This document shows, piece after piece, positions 11,451 to 23,037 of a stretch of DNA of 64,000 nucleotides. Below the pieces are notes generated by a model. That model ran no database searches. It was given only the letters and a program-made list of their open reading frames with translations, and was not told the origin of the DNA. How positions within the stretch are numbered: the first letter of the stretch is position 1; every line of letters begins with the position of its first letter. The DNA comes from Berberis thunbergii (lineage: Eukaryota; Streptophyta; Magnoliopsida; Ranunculales; Berberidaceae). Made by a program: the position numbers and the translations under genes. Location: NCBI GenBank assembly GCA_003290165.1, contig QNQO01000835.1:124001-188000 (forward strand). Direction: 5' to 3'.

Positions 11451-12153
11451 TCAACTTGATAACAACCATTTCGATGGGACAATTCCAGCTTCCTATGGCA
11501 ACATGTCGCATCTGTTGAAACTGTAAGTTTCTTACGCAGTCAAGTCTTTATTCTGTCAGCTGAAAAATATAAGAAGGCCTTTGTTATGTATGCATTAAGG
11601 CAGTTGGTAAACAATAAAGAATTTTTAATAGTTTATATGGCATAAACAGTACTATGGAGAATTGTTGTTATTTTTTTTAGTTTATATGGCATACACACTA
11701 TGAAAAAGTGTTTTTTTTATATAATAGGAGAAAGTGTTGTTACGTAATTGCTCATGTCTGCATTCTCATGTATTTCTTATTTCCCATGTATTTATAAAAA
11801 ATTAATAAGAAATACATAACTCATGAATGTTTTATGTTTAAATTGTCTAAATATTCCATCGAAAGCCATTATATATTGCTCCCTCTAATGGAGTACTTTA
11901 GTGATCATAGTTTCCTAGGGGTGCAAATATCTAGTTTTGCCTGTGTTTACAGCCTCTTATAATTTATAACTGATAATTATGTCTATTTAAATTTTACAAC
12001 CACTATGCCACTTGTAAGTGGTGCAAAATCTCGAATAGTGCATGTAGAATGTGGTTTTATTTCTGTCTTGTTTGGTTTTTACAGGAGTTTAAGGAACTGC
12101 AGCTTGCAAGGTCTAGTTCCTGACCTAAGCACAATAGCAAAGCTTGGTTATTT
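11451..12153 (+). pseudogene. Captured LRR receptor-like kinase exons
   Basis: Two leucine-rich-repeat exons, of 72 nt (11451-11522, QLDNNHFDGTIPASYGNM) and 69 nt (12085-12153, LRNCSLQGLVPDLS), lie between good AG and GTAAGT sites. Exons of one LRR each, about 72 nt long, are characteristic of plant LRR-RLK genes. The sequence resembles the ectodomain of the At1g06840-type kinases. No kinase or membrane segment was captured. The 560-bp intron between them is AT-rich. Confidence 0.75.
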
Positions 12154-12265
12154 GTAAGTTCATGAGTCTTGCTTGTTGGACGCTAGTTGGCTTTCTTTCA
12201 TATTGTTTCATTTTGTCTAAGAACTTTCCCTTTCCTAACAGTTTTCTTTTCCTTACAAGTTTCAG

Positions 12266-12617
12266 AAATTATAGCACGATTTGAACGCAAAGGCTTTAAG
12301 CTAGTTGCCATCAAGTTGGTGGTTCCTTCCAAGGGGTTTGCTGAGAAACATTACCATGATCTCAAGGAAAGGTCTTTCTTTAATGGTCTCTGTGATTTCC
12401 TTAGTTCTGGCCCTGTGCTTGCCATGGTGAGGAAAATGAAGGGCTTTACCTTTTTTCTTTTAGTTTCTACCCCATTTGTTAGTCTTTAAACAAGTTTTTA
12501 TTTTTTAGGTCTGGGAAGGTGAAGGAGTGATAAGATATGGTCGCAAACTTATTGGAGCTACTGACCCACAGAAATCAGAGCTAGGAACAATCAGGGGTGA
12601 CCTCGCTGTTGTTGTAG
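12266..12617 (+). pseudogene. NDPK: Captured nucleoside diphosphate kinase exons
   Basis: Exon 12266-12426 reads [18 protein letters not shown] and [17 protein letters not shown]. Exon 12509-12617 reads [19 protein letters not shown] and [12 protein letters not shown]. These are adjoining exons of the NDPK fold, probably an organellar type. The part with the catalytic histidine (the NxxHGSD motif) should come next and is missing, so the fragment could not be an active kinase. Both pieces are open and correctly bordered. Confidence 0.85.
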
Positions 12618-12619
12618 GA

Positions 12620-13480
12620 AGCTATTATCATTGTTCTTAACATGTTTCACATGGTTCTTGTTAGAATAACATTCGTCTTTTTCTGTTTTCTATAAAACCA
12701 TACTGCCTATTTTTTTGAATAATGCCTCGTCTCTTATGAAGAACAAGGATTTTAGTAATGAAATGTGGTAACCCGGGTGAATCTAGGGTGAATACCATTG
12801 TTTTCAGGCTATGTTACTTTCTATTCGATAAAATAGATGAATTTTAACAATTGTTATTAATCATAGTAATGAAATTTAGAAGAGATGAAAGAACTTGATC
12901 CATTGGCCACATTGGTATCACCTCTTTCTTCACTTGAAGTTTTCTTTGTGTTTATCATGTCTCCTTCTTCTTTTGAGGAAGAGTACATAGTGTGATGTAC
13001 ACATTTTATGTATTACGTATATTATGCCTGGCTCCATGTATGCCGTTTGCAGAGTCCATCTTGGATATTTCAGGAGATTTATGGGAAATTTTGTATTTTG
13101 GAACAAGTGTGTGGTTTTCTCCCCACTAGTTAATACTATTATTTAGGACTTCTTTGTGTGTGTGCCTGTGTGGTGATCAGATTTGTCTATGATAAAGCTA
13201 GTATATATGACTTGACTCATAGATAGGGTGAGGATGATTAATTGACATGTTCATAGATCTAGAACCCCACATTTCAAAGGACCACAATATGTGGAACAAT
13301 ATTGGTTGATATGTTTGTCATTGTTGTTATACACTTGTATTATCTCCTATATATGTTGAACAATATGTGCTTTCTCTGTTTTTCAGTATATGGTAACACT
13401 TGCTTATATATTGTCCATAGTTCTGCCATTCTAATCTAGTTTTATTTTTTTCTTCTGTTCTTTGAGTGGCGACAGACATA
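12620..13480. other. CACTA-1 filler with no recognised exon
   Basis: AT-rich DNA with many stops in all frames. It may be intron or flanking DNA carried along with the neighbouring exons. Nothing was recognised. Confidence 0.4.
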
Positions 13481-13486
13481 CGTAAG

Positions 13487-13770
13487 AAGCAAGATGAAAA
13501 AAATTATCCAAGGAAGGCTTGCAGTGTACAGACAAGCGAATTGGCCTAATGAATGAAATCATGGCTGCTATGGACACAGTGAAGTATGCTCAACTTCAAT
13601 CTGGGAGTGATGTCAGTTAGTCTTCTTACAAATTTATATAGCTCAACATGATTTACATTTATTTTGGAATGTTCAGATGTTATGCATGGGAACAAAGCTT
13701 TCAGTCTAAAGTTCAGAACGTTCAAAACGATGAGCTCTCCTGGTTTCGCAAAATGCAGCTGCTTGGGGCG
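13487..13770 (+). pseudogene. Captured ABCC transporter exons, first part
   Basis: Exon about 13487-13583 reads RIGLMNEIMAAMDTV (one base off the frame at its start). Exon 13677-13770 reads [13 protein letters not shown] and [14 protein letters not shown]. These match the first transmembrane domain of plant vacuolar ABCC (MRP2-type) pumps. The splice phase across the first intron fits (AA then A). The next exon of the same gene lies at 21644, beyond CACTA-2, so the inner transposon sits in an ABCC intron. Confidence 0.82.
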
Positions 13771-14255
13771 GTATGTTTTTGAATGCACTGTTCATTCTTT
13801 CTATGGACCGTTTCACATGGACCGTTTCACTTTGTGAATTTTGAGTGTTCTAACCAGGATAATGGATTTGAGAGGCACTTCTACATAGTAAACCAATGCT
13901 ACATGGCTAACATCCCTTGGTCACTAGTATTCTTATCTAGTAGTAGTAGTACCACTTCCTCATCCACCATTGTTTCACACTGCTTCCACATCCTTGAGTA
14001 ATTGATCCAAAGTATCTTGGGCCTTGACTTCCACATATTCATTAAGTTTTTTTTCTTACATCTTCTTTTGTTTACTTCACACGTAAATAACCTTGGTTTT
14101 CATGTGACAATGGTCATACACTTCCTACAGTGCGTGTCACTAGTCATAACAAAAATGAGAATTGATTTAATTAGATGGCCAGGGAAAGAGGGAAAAGTTG
14201 ATTTATACATCATGAATATGAAATTGGAATTATAACATAAAGTCTTGAAGCTTGA

Positions 14256-14258
14256 GTT
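14256..14258. repeat. TSD of CACTA-2, left copy
   Basis: GTT before the terminal CATTACAAGAAAAG. The same three bases follow the other end at 21592-21594. Confidence 0.85.
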
Positions 14259-14439
14259 CATTACAAGAAAAGTGATCATTCATAGCATATGTTTATAGCA
14301 TTTTTGTGAAAAGCGCTATAATTGATTGAATTCACCAAAAGGGCCTCGCGCGGGAAATGAAAAAGAAATGCGCGCTCCACAATTGCTTCACAGCAGAGTA
14401 GGCGGGAAATAAAAAATAGAGACCTCGCTCGATTCCACT

Positions 14440-14762
14440 TCAACATCTAAGGCTTTCTCCCTCTCAGTCTCGCTCTCCTCCCTCGCGACTCTCCCTCACC
14501 AAAAGCAAAACTCCCTCTCCATCCCTTTCGCTCTTGTTGCCTTCTCTCCCTATCTTTTTATCTCCATCTCTCTGTGTATATGTGATAATTTTCTCTGCTC
14601 TCTCCATTTTCATTGACTTAGTAAAACGAATCGAGAGAGATCTTCATATAAACCTAAAATCCCTAATTTTCTCTCCCCCTTTAGTCTCCATCGCACACAG
14701 AGAAGAGAACCACCGTCGACGCTACTCGCATCTGCCATTCCACCGCCTTCGCCTGTTTCAGG
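14440..14762 (+). promoter_or_regulatory. CACTA-2 pyrimidine-rich leader ending in a splice donor
   Basis: A CTCCCTCTC-rich stretch resembles a plant 5' leader exon. It ends CCTGTTTCAG followed by GTGAGT (donor at 14762). Position and composition match the CACTA-1 leader. Confidence 0.45.
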
Positions 14763-15225
14763 TGAGTTCTTCTCTGTTTGCAAATTTCAAGAAGGGAAAG
14801 GATCAGAGGAGGGAGCGGGATGGGGGAGGTGGAGAAGTAAGGTTGAGTTGAATCAGACTCCGAAGGTGGAGATTGGGACTGCCGATTTGGTGAGTTGGTG
14901 AGAGGAAGAGTCATTGGAGGGAGATGACGATGTTGGATTAGAATTCGATTGATGTTTCAGGATGTTGAGAGTGGTGGTGTTTGGGTTTAGATCTTTGTGA
15001 TAGGGACTTTTTCTTGAAGATTTTGATGACCAGCTAGCGAGAATCGAATCTCATAGCTAAAATCTAGAGTTTGCAATTTTTGAGATTGATTTTTTGTATA
15101 CTAGGGGTTTGTCTCAGGTACCCATTTCTTGTTTGTGTTTGTTTTGATGAGAAAAAATGTCTATTTGTTGTGAACACTTGTCTCATTGTTGTGATGCAAA
15201 TCTTGCCTCAAATTGCAGCATTTTT

Positions 15226-16110
15226 GGACAAGTCTCAAGAATGGGGTCTGAAGCAAGCTTTGGTTCTAAACATCATGAAGTCAAGTGGTATGAATCCATT
15301 CCTAAATCATCTAAGTTCATGGGAGTAACCCCAAGACACGAATGTTCTAAGAGGTGAGCTTTTCTTTGCATTCTGAATTCATACATTATCTCATATTTAG
15401 TAGTTTTTAATTTGGTTTATGGGTTCCTTCAATGGATTGGGGTTTTTCCAAAATCGGATATTGGAGTTTGAAAACTTAGATTGGAGAATCAACTACCCAT
15501 AATGACAGTCAGTCTTGAATAAGGATATAAGAGTGCATTTTGGTAAAGTGTTCAAGTTAATGAGGGTTGATTGTACTTGAAAGATTAGTGGGTCTTCTTG
15601 GTTTCACCACTTGATTAAAAAATAGTTTTCTATAGTTTTTGTTTCAAACCCCATCTTTGCAAGATGTGTATTTTTCCATCCTATTGAAGCTGATTTATGT
15701 TCTTTGGCTGATGGCAGTAAATCTTGTAGAAAAGTCAAGGAAGAGAGTTTGGGCATCTCACCAGAAGTAGTGTCTCATCTTCACAAGCTGGTAAGACACC
15801 CATTTTTCTCTTTCAAGGATTTTCTAATCTGCTCTTCCTCTTCACATTTATTATTATCGCATCAGTCAAGGTTTGGCACATATTTCATGTAGCCCAAAAG
15901 CTTCTATTATCATGCAAATCATAACTGGAACAAGTTTCATAACCTTGGATCCAAAAATTAATTTTCTTATAACATTATTTTTTATATTTGTATTTGTTTA
16001 TGTGGTTACACTAGGATACGAGACAAGTAAACGGATGTACTGAACCCATGAAGAAACAATCTCCCAAGATTGAGCTGCAAATTTCTTTGAAGCAAGAGGT
16101 ATGGGATTGA
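15226..16110 (+). pseudogene. Captured exons of an unrecognised gene
   Basis: Three exon-like pieces have good borders. 15226-15354 contains EASFGSKHHEVKWYESIPK and ends before GTGAGC. 15712-15790 reads SCRKVKEESLGISPEVVS and ends before GTAAGA. 16017-16099 reads QSPKIELQISLKQE and ends before GTATGG. The charged, helix-forming text might be the N-terminal part of a leucine-zipper protein such as the MIP1/DUF547 type, but I cannot establish this. Sequence from 16190 to 16500 is open in patches and not recognised. Confidence 0.45.
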
Positions 16111-16744
16111 ACTCCTAAGCCAAAGATCTATAAGTCCTATGAGTTGTTTATTTCATTTTTCCTGAAACTGGTGTTGCACCTATCTTTCACTTGACCCTCA
16201 TTTATGCTAGTAATGACTCTCACAGTGAAAGTGATAAAGCCATATCAGGCTTTAGAATGAATCCAGTGGATAGAAGCATCAATACAGACAATGGTTGTTT
16301 GCTTCATGATAATTGTTGTCCAAATCTTGTTTGTTGTTTAGGATCAATGGTGCTCTTAGTAGAGGCAATGGGAGTGAAGTGATTTGTGTGTGTGTTTTTT
16401 TAATTTGTCATGGTTATAGCTATTGTTTTCTTGTACATGGTCTTGTAGAAGTTCCTATGTTGCTTGGTTTGGCTAAGTTGATCAAGAGATCAAGTTAAGA
16501 AGAAAGATTTTTGAATGGCATTTGAAGACCATGGTTATACATTCATATATGAAAATCCATATTGCAGAACTTATCTCAAATATTTAACTGAGACATCCAT
16601 TTTTTTCCCTTTCTAATCGTAGATACAGTTTGGATTTTCTCAAGTATCGGGTTTCCCTCAGTGTGGCCTTCACTTGTTTGATATTAGCATCATCGACAAT
16701 TCTATTTTTTGTGGTAGTTTTAACCATTTGTCCAAATTTTACAG

Positions 16745-17923
<1,179 letters not shown>

Positions 17924-18272
17924 TCAGTAAGCATGCATACTAATTTAACATTATGAGAATATTTGATGAGTGTGATTATTTCAGGTCTTGTATATTTATT
18001 AATTATTACTTGACTGTGCAAGATGTCCTTCCCTTAAATTATCTAGAGTTGAAAGTAGGAGTTTTTGCATGTTCTTTGACTAAGGAGTTTTTGTTTTTCA
18101 ATGTTTGATAATCTCTGAATCCCTCAAGAAAACTTGTATTGGTGAGTTTTTTAGTCACCTGTGTCCATTATCCATTTATTGCTTCTGTTTATTTCAGTCA
18201 GCATGAGCTAGACTTGGTTTTTTACTTTCTCTGTTATGTCACTGATATGATGTACATTTGTTGGATTAATAG

Positions 18273-18750
18273 GAGTAAAAATTTGAGAACTCGAGTCATT
18301 GGATGCCCAAAGACCATTGATGGTAACCTGAAATGCAAGGAGGTTCCAACAAGTTTTAGATTTGATACAGCATGCAAGGTGATCATCTTATTGACTCGAA
18401 TCTTGTTTGTTCAGTTTTTATTATTTGATGATTTGTTTGTTTTCAGTTTTTATTGTTTATAGTTTGTTCAGTTTTTATTAGCTGTTGACAGTTACTGGCT
18501 CTTTAACTTTAGTCTGATATATTCCTGAATGACATTATTCTTAATGTTTAGTGATATAACAATTATTGTTGATAACACTTTGTGTTTCTTCTAGTGTGAG
18601 AATGCATAGTACTTCAATTAGTATGTCGTATGCTTAAGAAATGCAGTGTGAAGTAGACTTTAATGGATTAGACTTATGTTTTGCAGATATATGCAGAAAT
18701 GATAGGAAATGTCATGATCGATGCTCGCTCTACTGGAAAATATTATCACT
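18273..18750 (+). pseudogene. Captured PFP beta-subunit exons
   Basis: Exon 18273-18378 reads RVIGCPKTIDGNLKCKEVP, FRFDTACK. Exon 18687-18750 reads IYAEMIGNVMIDARSTGKYYH. Both match the beta (catalytic) subunit of pyrophosphate-dependent fructose-6-phosphate 1-phosphotransferase, a cytosolic glycolytic enzyme. PKTIDGD is the substrate-binding motif, and here the final D has become N. Introns begin GTGATC and GTAAGT. No other exons of the gene are present. Confidence 0.88.
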
Positions 18751-19139
18751 GTAAGTTGTCAATTCTGAACTTCATTCATGTCAGAGTTCTGCATGACAGT
18801 TAGCTGTTTTAGAAGGCAATTTGTAATACATTTGTTAAAATAATGACAACTTTGGCGATTTTCTTTTACACTGTATTAGGATAGGATTAAAAGCTTTATC
18901 ATATTCCTCAACTTCTTTCGTGTCTGGTTAGTGGATGAATCAATTCCATTCTTCTCAGATTAAGAAAAGGGAACAGCTCAAAGTTCTTTTGGATTGTCAT
19001 AGAAGAATATGTTGTGGTTAGTATGTTCTATAAAGGACTGTAATGAATGATACAACTTGGACACTTAGTATGTTGGGTTTCATATGGAATTTTCATTCCG
19101 TTATACGCCTAAAAGACTAATTTGTTTGCCTATATACAG

Positions 19140-19697
19140 GATGAGTTTGCTATTAGGTCCTCCAGGCTCTGGGAAGACCTCCTTACTGCTAGCTTTGGCA
19201 GGGAAGCTTGATTCAAAACTAGAGGTATATATGGAGACCTTCTCGTCGCCTTTTCTGAGTTTCGTCATTGAAAGCCTACTCAATACTAGCTATTAATTTC
19301 ATCTTCATATATGATGGTATTAATTTGATTTCTCTAATAACTATAGGTTTTTGAAAAAATTACCTATAATGGGCATGAAATGCATGAATTTGTTCTGAGG
19401 AAAACTTCTGCTTATATTAGTCAGAATGATCTTGACATTGGAGAAATGACAGTGAGGGAAACCTTGGATTTCTCTGCTAGATGTCAAGGTGTTGGGACTC
19501 AATATGGCAAGTCAAGAAAATTTTCAATTGATGCACATGGCTAAGATTCAAAAAGTTTATGATTTCATTCAAATGCACTAGAACACCGATATAATCGTGG
19601 TACTGAAAGTATGTGTTAGTTTTAGGCCAGAACATAAAAAAATTTCAAATTTTGATCATTTGCAGAGATGTTGAAGGAGCTGTCAAGAAGAGAGGTT
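19140..19697 (+). pseudogene. Captured PDR-type ABCG transporter exons
   Basis: Exon 19140-19224 holds the Walker A motif ([20 protein letters not shown]). Exon 19348-19506 reads [20 protein letters not shown] and [18 protein letters not shown], the Q-loop region of the first nucleotide-binding domain. Exon 19666-19697 begins EMLKELSRRE and is then lost in CTG repeats. The intron after 19506 starts GCAAGT and ends CAG, a GC-AG intron. The signature motif, Walker B and all membrane parts are absent. Confidence 0.87.
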
Positions 19698-19699
19698 GC

Positions 19700-20530
19700 T
19701 TGCTGCTGCTGCTGCTGTCGTTGCTATCATTGCTTGCTGCTGAGTGTAAGATAACGCTTTTAAATGCCGTTTGATTTTTGTCAAATGCATACATTTCTGA
19801 TATCAGACAACAAATGAATGAAGCATGCCTACTCTCACTGGCAATCTTGGTTATCTTGTATTTTTCTTTCATAATCTTTTAGTTGTTAAGTTTATATCTC
19901 AAGTGTCAAAGCATTATTCATCCCTGGAGAAGGAAACTATAGTTATGTAATGCACTTACTAGGTGTTGTTGCCAGTGATTTCACTCTTGATCAAATCTGT
20001 AGGCCGTGTACATGTCTGCTAGTGCTTAGCAGTTAGCACTAAATGAAAAACATTAGACAATATCTACTAACTTAAAGAGGCATTATCTTACTCAAATTGT
20101 TTGTACTTTTGTCTGGCACCTTTTTTCTTTGGAAAAGAAAATCCATATTTAGGTCATTTGCTAACTTTTTAGTTGAGGTAAACGTAGTAATCAATGTTTG
20201 GGACTTCTAGTGTTCACTGTTATGTTGCCTCACTATAATGACAAATCAACTTGTGTTATTTGCAACCATTGTTGTTGCTTCCTTTATAAGTGTTGCAATT
20301 TTTTGAGAAATCTGTGGTATCCATTGTCCTTGTTCTGTTGTTTTGGCATAACATTGTTATTACTTCCTTTTCAAGTATTGCAACTTTTAAGAAATCTCAT
20401 GGATCTGTGCCTTGATTCATAAACATACCATACCATCAGCTAGGAGAAGCACCCAGCTCTTCCAAGTGTCAATATTGAATGAATGTCATCATTCAGTGGC
20501 TTCATTGGTCAGTTTTTGATGATCTTTTAC
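19700..20530. other. CACTA-2 filler with no recognised exon
   Basis: Starts with a short (CTG)n tract (19700-19720) and continues as AT-rich DNA. No captured exon was recognised. Confidence 0.4.
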
Positions 20531-20537
20531 CCTGTAG

Positions 20538-20898
20538 GCTGCATGCAAGAATGCTCCCGAGAGTGGTGAAGCTAAAAGAGCAGTTGATTTGCTATATGAT
20601 ACAGCTTTGATCTCCAGTGGATACTCAGTAAGGACTCCCTCTGAAACTTGTTTCTGAACCAAACTTGTTTGATAATTACTTAACTCTATCTTGATAATAT
20701 TTGCAGCTTGATAGTCCAGTTGATTTGGGTAACAAGATATATGAAATGATGGCAATTGCCCTTGGCGGGAGATGGGGACGATCAGAAGAGTCTGATGCCA
20801 CTGAAGAATCTGAAGCTGCTTCAACTGCCGAAGCCTCTGAAACAGAAGTCGTTGAGCCTTCAGAAGTGAGGGCAGAAAATGATCCTTGGAGTGATTGA
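20538..20898 (+). pseudogene. Captured C-terminus of an organellar HSP90
   Basis: Exon 20538-20627 reads ACKNAPESGEAKRAVDLLYD and TALISSGYS. Exon 20707-20898 reads SPVDLGNKIYEMMAIALGGR, then a Glu/Ser/Ala-rich tail ending SEVRAENDPWSD and a TGA stop. This is the dimerisation domain and tail of a plastid or mitochondrial HSP90 (HSP90.5/HSP90.6 type). Cytosolic forms would end MEEVD. Both exons are intact. As the last captured piece, it could give chimeric transcripts a natural stop. Confidence 0.85.
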
Positions 20899-21294
20899 TA
20901 ATTTTGATAGGTCCAAGTGTCATAAACAGAATTTTGAACTCCCAGACCTTAGAAGCAAAAAAGCCATTTTGTTAGAGAAGCGGGTGGTGTTATTGGCATG
21001 ATTCTCATTGATCCAATGGGCAAAACCATCGCTTAATTTTCAGTTTGTTATCCCAAGTACCATAATTGTAATACATTATCTTATTAATTACATTATTTTT
21101 ATTATTTGATAGATTTTGTGACTCGATGTAATACCGTTTATTAATTAATTACATTACTTTGCCTCCATTCATGGAAATGTTTAACTTTGGCACATTTAAA
21201 TTTTTATTTTCTAGACATAAAACTTATGAGATGTGTAATAAAAAGTCATTTGATAGTAAAAAAAAAAAAAAAAAAATTGCTATGTATACTTACT

Positions 21295-21580
21295 ATAGCG
21301 TTTTTAAAACACTATGGAAGAGGCTACCATAGCGGTTTTAGAGTCTACTATAACGTGTTTAAAACGCTATGGTAGAGTCTACCATAGCGGTTTTAGAGTC
21401 TACTATAGCGTTTTTAAAACGCTATGGAAGAGCCTACCATAGCGGTTTTGAAACGCTATAAAAGCCAAACTTACCATAGCGTTTTAAAACCGCTATAATA
21501 TCCCCTGGGTCTATTATAGCGTCGGCTGTCATAGCGGTTAGCCTACCATAGCGGTTTTTAAACGCTATTAATCACAATTT
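21295..21580. repeat. CACTA-2 3' subterminal repeat array
   Basis: Alternating copies of AAACGCTATGGTAGA and TCTACCATAGCGG, many of them face to face and thus locally palindromic. Such arrays in characterised CACTA elements bind the TnpA-type protein. Confidence 0.8.
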
Positions 21581-21643
21581 TTCTTGTAGTGGTTGTATCA
21601 TGTGTTTCTTGTGTATTTACTCCTAACATGTTTTTGTTCGCAG

Positions 21644-21811
21644 TTCAATAGTTTCATCTTAAACAGCATCCCGATCCTGGTTACGGTGGTTTCCTTTGGG
21701 ATGTATACTCTGCTTGGCAGTGACTTGACACCTGCAAGAGCATTTACATTGCTTTCTCTGTTTGCTGTGTTGAGGTGCCCCTTGTTTATACTTCCCAATC
21801 TGATAACTCAG
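21644..21811 (+). pseudogene. Captured ABCC transporter, continuation after CACTA-2
   Basis: The exon has a CAG acceptor and reads [38 protein letters not shown] and [12 protein letters not shown], with a GTGCC donor. It directly follows the exon at 13677-13770 in the ABCC family and in the same phase. This shows that the ABCC fragment was one piece before CACTA-2 entered its intron. Confidence 0.85.
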
Positions 21812-22063
21812 GTGCCATCTTGCTTCCATATTCTTTTTGTTGTCTTGAATACTATTGAGATAGTTAAGTTTCAGTAGTTTTCTTTATCGTGGTTAGTGAC
21901 TCATTCATTTGCGTGTCGTTTCACCCTATGTTCTAGTTTGGATTTTGATGGTAGAATATTTTTTGTTGCCTTGAATACTTTGTTTGGAACTTCTGTATGC
22001 TCTAGTGAAGTAAATGTCACAACAAAAGTTGTGTTTTTATTCTTTGGCATCTCCTTTGCAGTC

Positions 22064-22440
22064 TGCACCTCCCCAAGCTCGTTATGTTGTTGTTGGAAGT
22101 GAAGTTAAAAACCTCCAAACTGGTACTTTGCGGGAGCCGGTTATTATGATGCAGTGTTCTAAATCAATCAATGCAAAGTAGAATCCTCCAGTCACAAGTG
22201 TCAGTGCTTCTCCTCCTGAAACTGCTGGATGGTACCCAAACAGTGTTACAACCCCTGAAATAATGAAGTCAAATGGAGGTCTACATCATGTTCCAAGCAC
22301 AACGGGCCTTAATCAAAACAATTTGAGCTCGCAACAGTTTTACCACCCACCACAGTATCAGCCATTCATGTCAAACCAACAGGATACAACTGCAGCTGGC
22401 TAGGGAGAAGATGCAATGGATGGGATAAGTCCTGATTGAG
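22064..22440 (+). pseudogene. Captured 3'-terminal exon, family unknown
   Basis: After a CAG acceptor the frame reads ARYVVVGSEVKNLQTG, has one TAG at about 22179, and continues with Pro/Ser/Gln/Asn-rich text (FYHPPQYQPFMSNQQD) to a TAG near 22401. AT-rich DNA with AATAAA near 22654 follows. It looks like a terminal coding exon plus 3' untranslated region. I do not recognise the gene. Confidence 0.45.
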
Positions 22441-22754
22441 TAGCTGAAAACTGAGTGTTTAATTTGCTGCATGGTCATCCATTGAACCACAGACTTAAGC
22501 CTGGGAATAGTGGGCTTTGAACATCCTTCAGGAAGTGAGAATGCTAGCACTCTTAGTAGTTAGTTACTCCCCTTCCTGTTTTCGAGAGTTATTGTGCACC
22601 ATGAATGGTTTTGTATTGGTACATTTTGGAGCTATTATTAAAATTTGTTGTCAATAAAATGTATTCCATAATCTTGTGTCTTGATAGCTAGTTACTATCC
22701 TTTTCAAGTTTCTAGATTACATTTTTAAGTTTCCAGATTACGGTGAACTAGCTC

Positions 22755-23034
22755 TACTACAAGAAAAATGTTGATTAATAGCATTTCGAAACTGTTATGG
22801 TAAGAAAAAAAAATTACTGTTAAACCATACCATAACGTTTCAGAAATGCTATTGTATACTATACCATAGCGTTTCAGAAACGCTATGAATAATCCACCTT
22901 CCATAGCGTTTTAAAAACGCTATGATAGCCCCTGTTTCTATTATAGCGCCTGCTGTCATAGCGTTTACTAAACCGCTATGGTATCCTACCATAGTGTTTT
23001 TTAAACGCTATTAATAAGAATTTTTCTTGTAGTG
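22755..23034. repeat. CACTA-1 3' end: inverted terminal duplication with subterminal repeats
   Basis: A second terminal-like sequence, TACTACAAGAAAAATG followed by TTAATAGC, lies at 22755 in the opposite orientation to the true end at 23034. The 280 bp between are CGCTATGG / CCATAGCG repeats, so the end can fold back on itself. The base triplets beside 22755 (CTC) do not match AAG, so this is not a separate insertion with a recognisable TSD. Confidence 0.65.
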
Positions 23035-23037
23035 AAG

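Noticed and set aside
14534..14851. 105-codon plus-strand frame near the CACTA-2 leader
   Set aside because: It spans the pyrimidine-rich leader and a splice donor, has no family resemblance, and the opposite strand is equally open.
22755..23034. Independent CACTA-derived MITE
   Set aside because: Its outer triplets (CTC and AAG) do not match, while 7264-7266 and 23035-23037 match exactly and the host frame agrees with the larger element.
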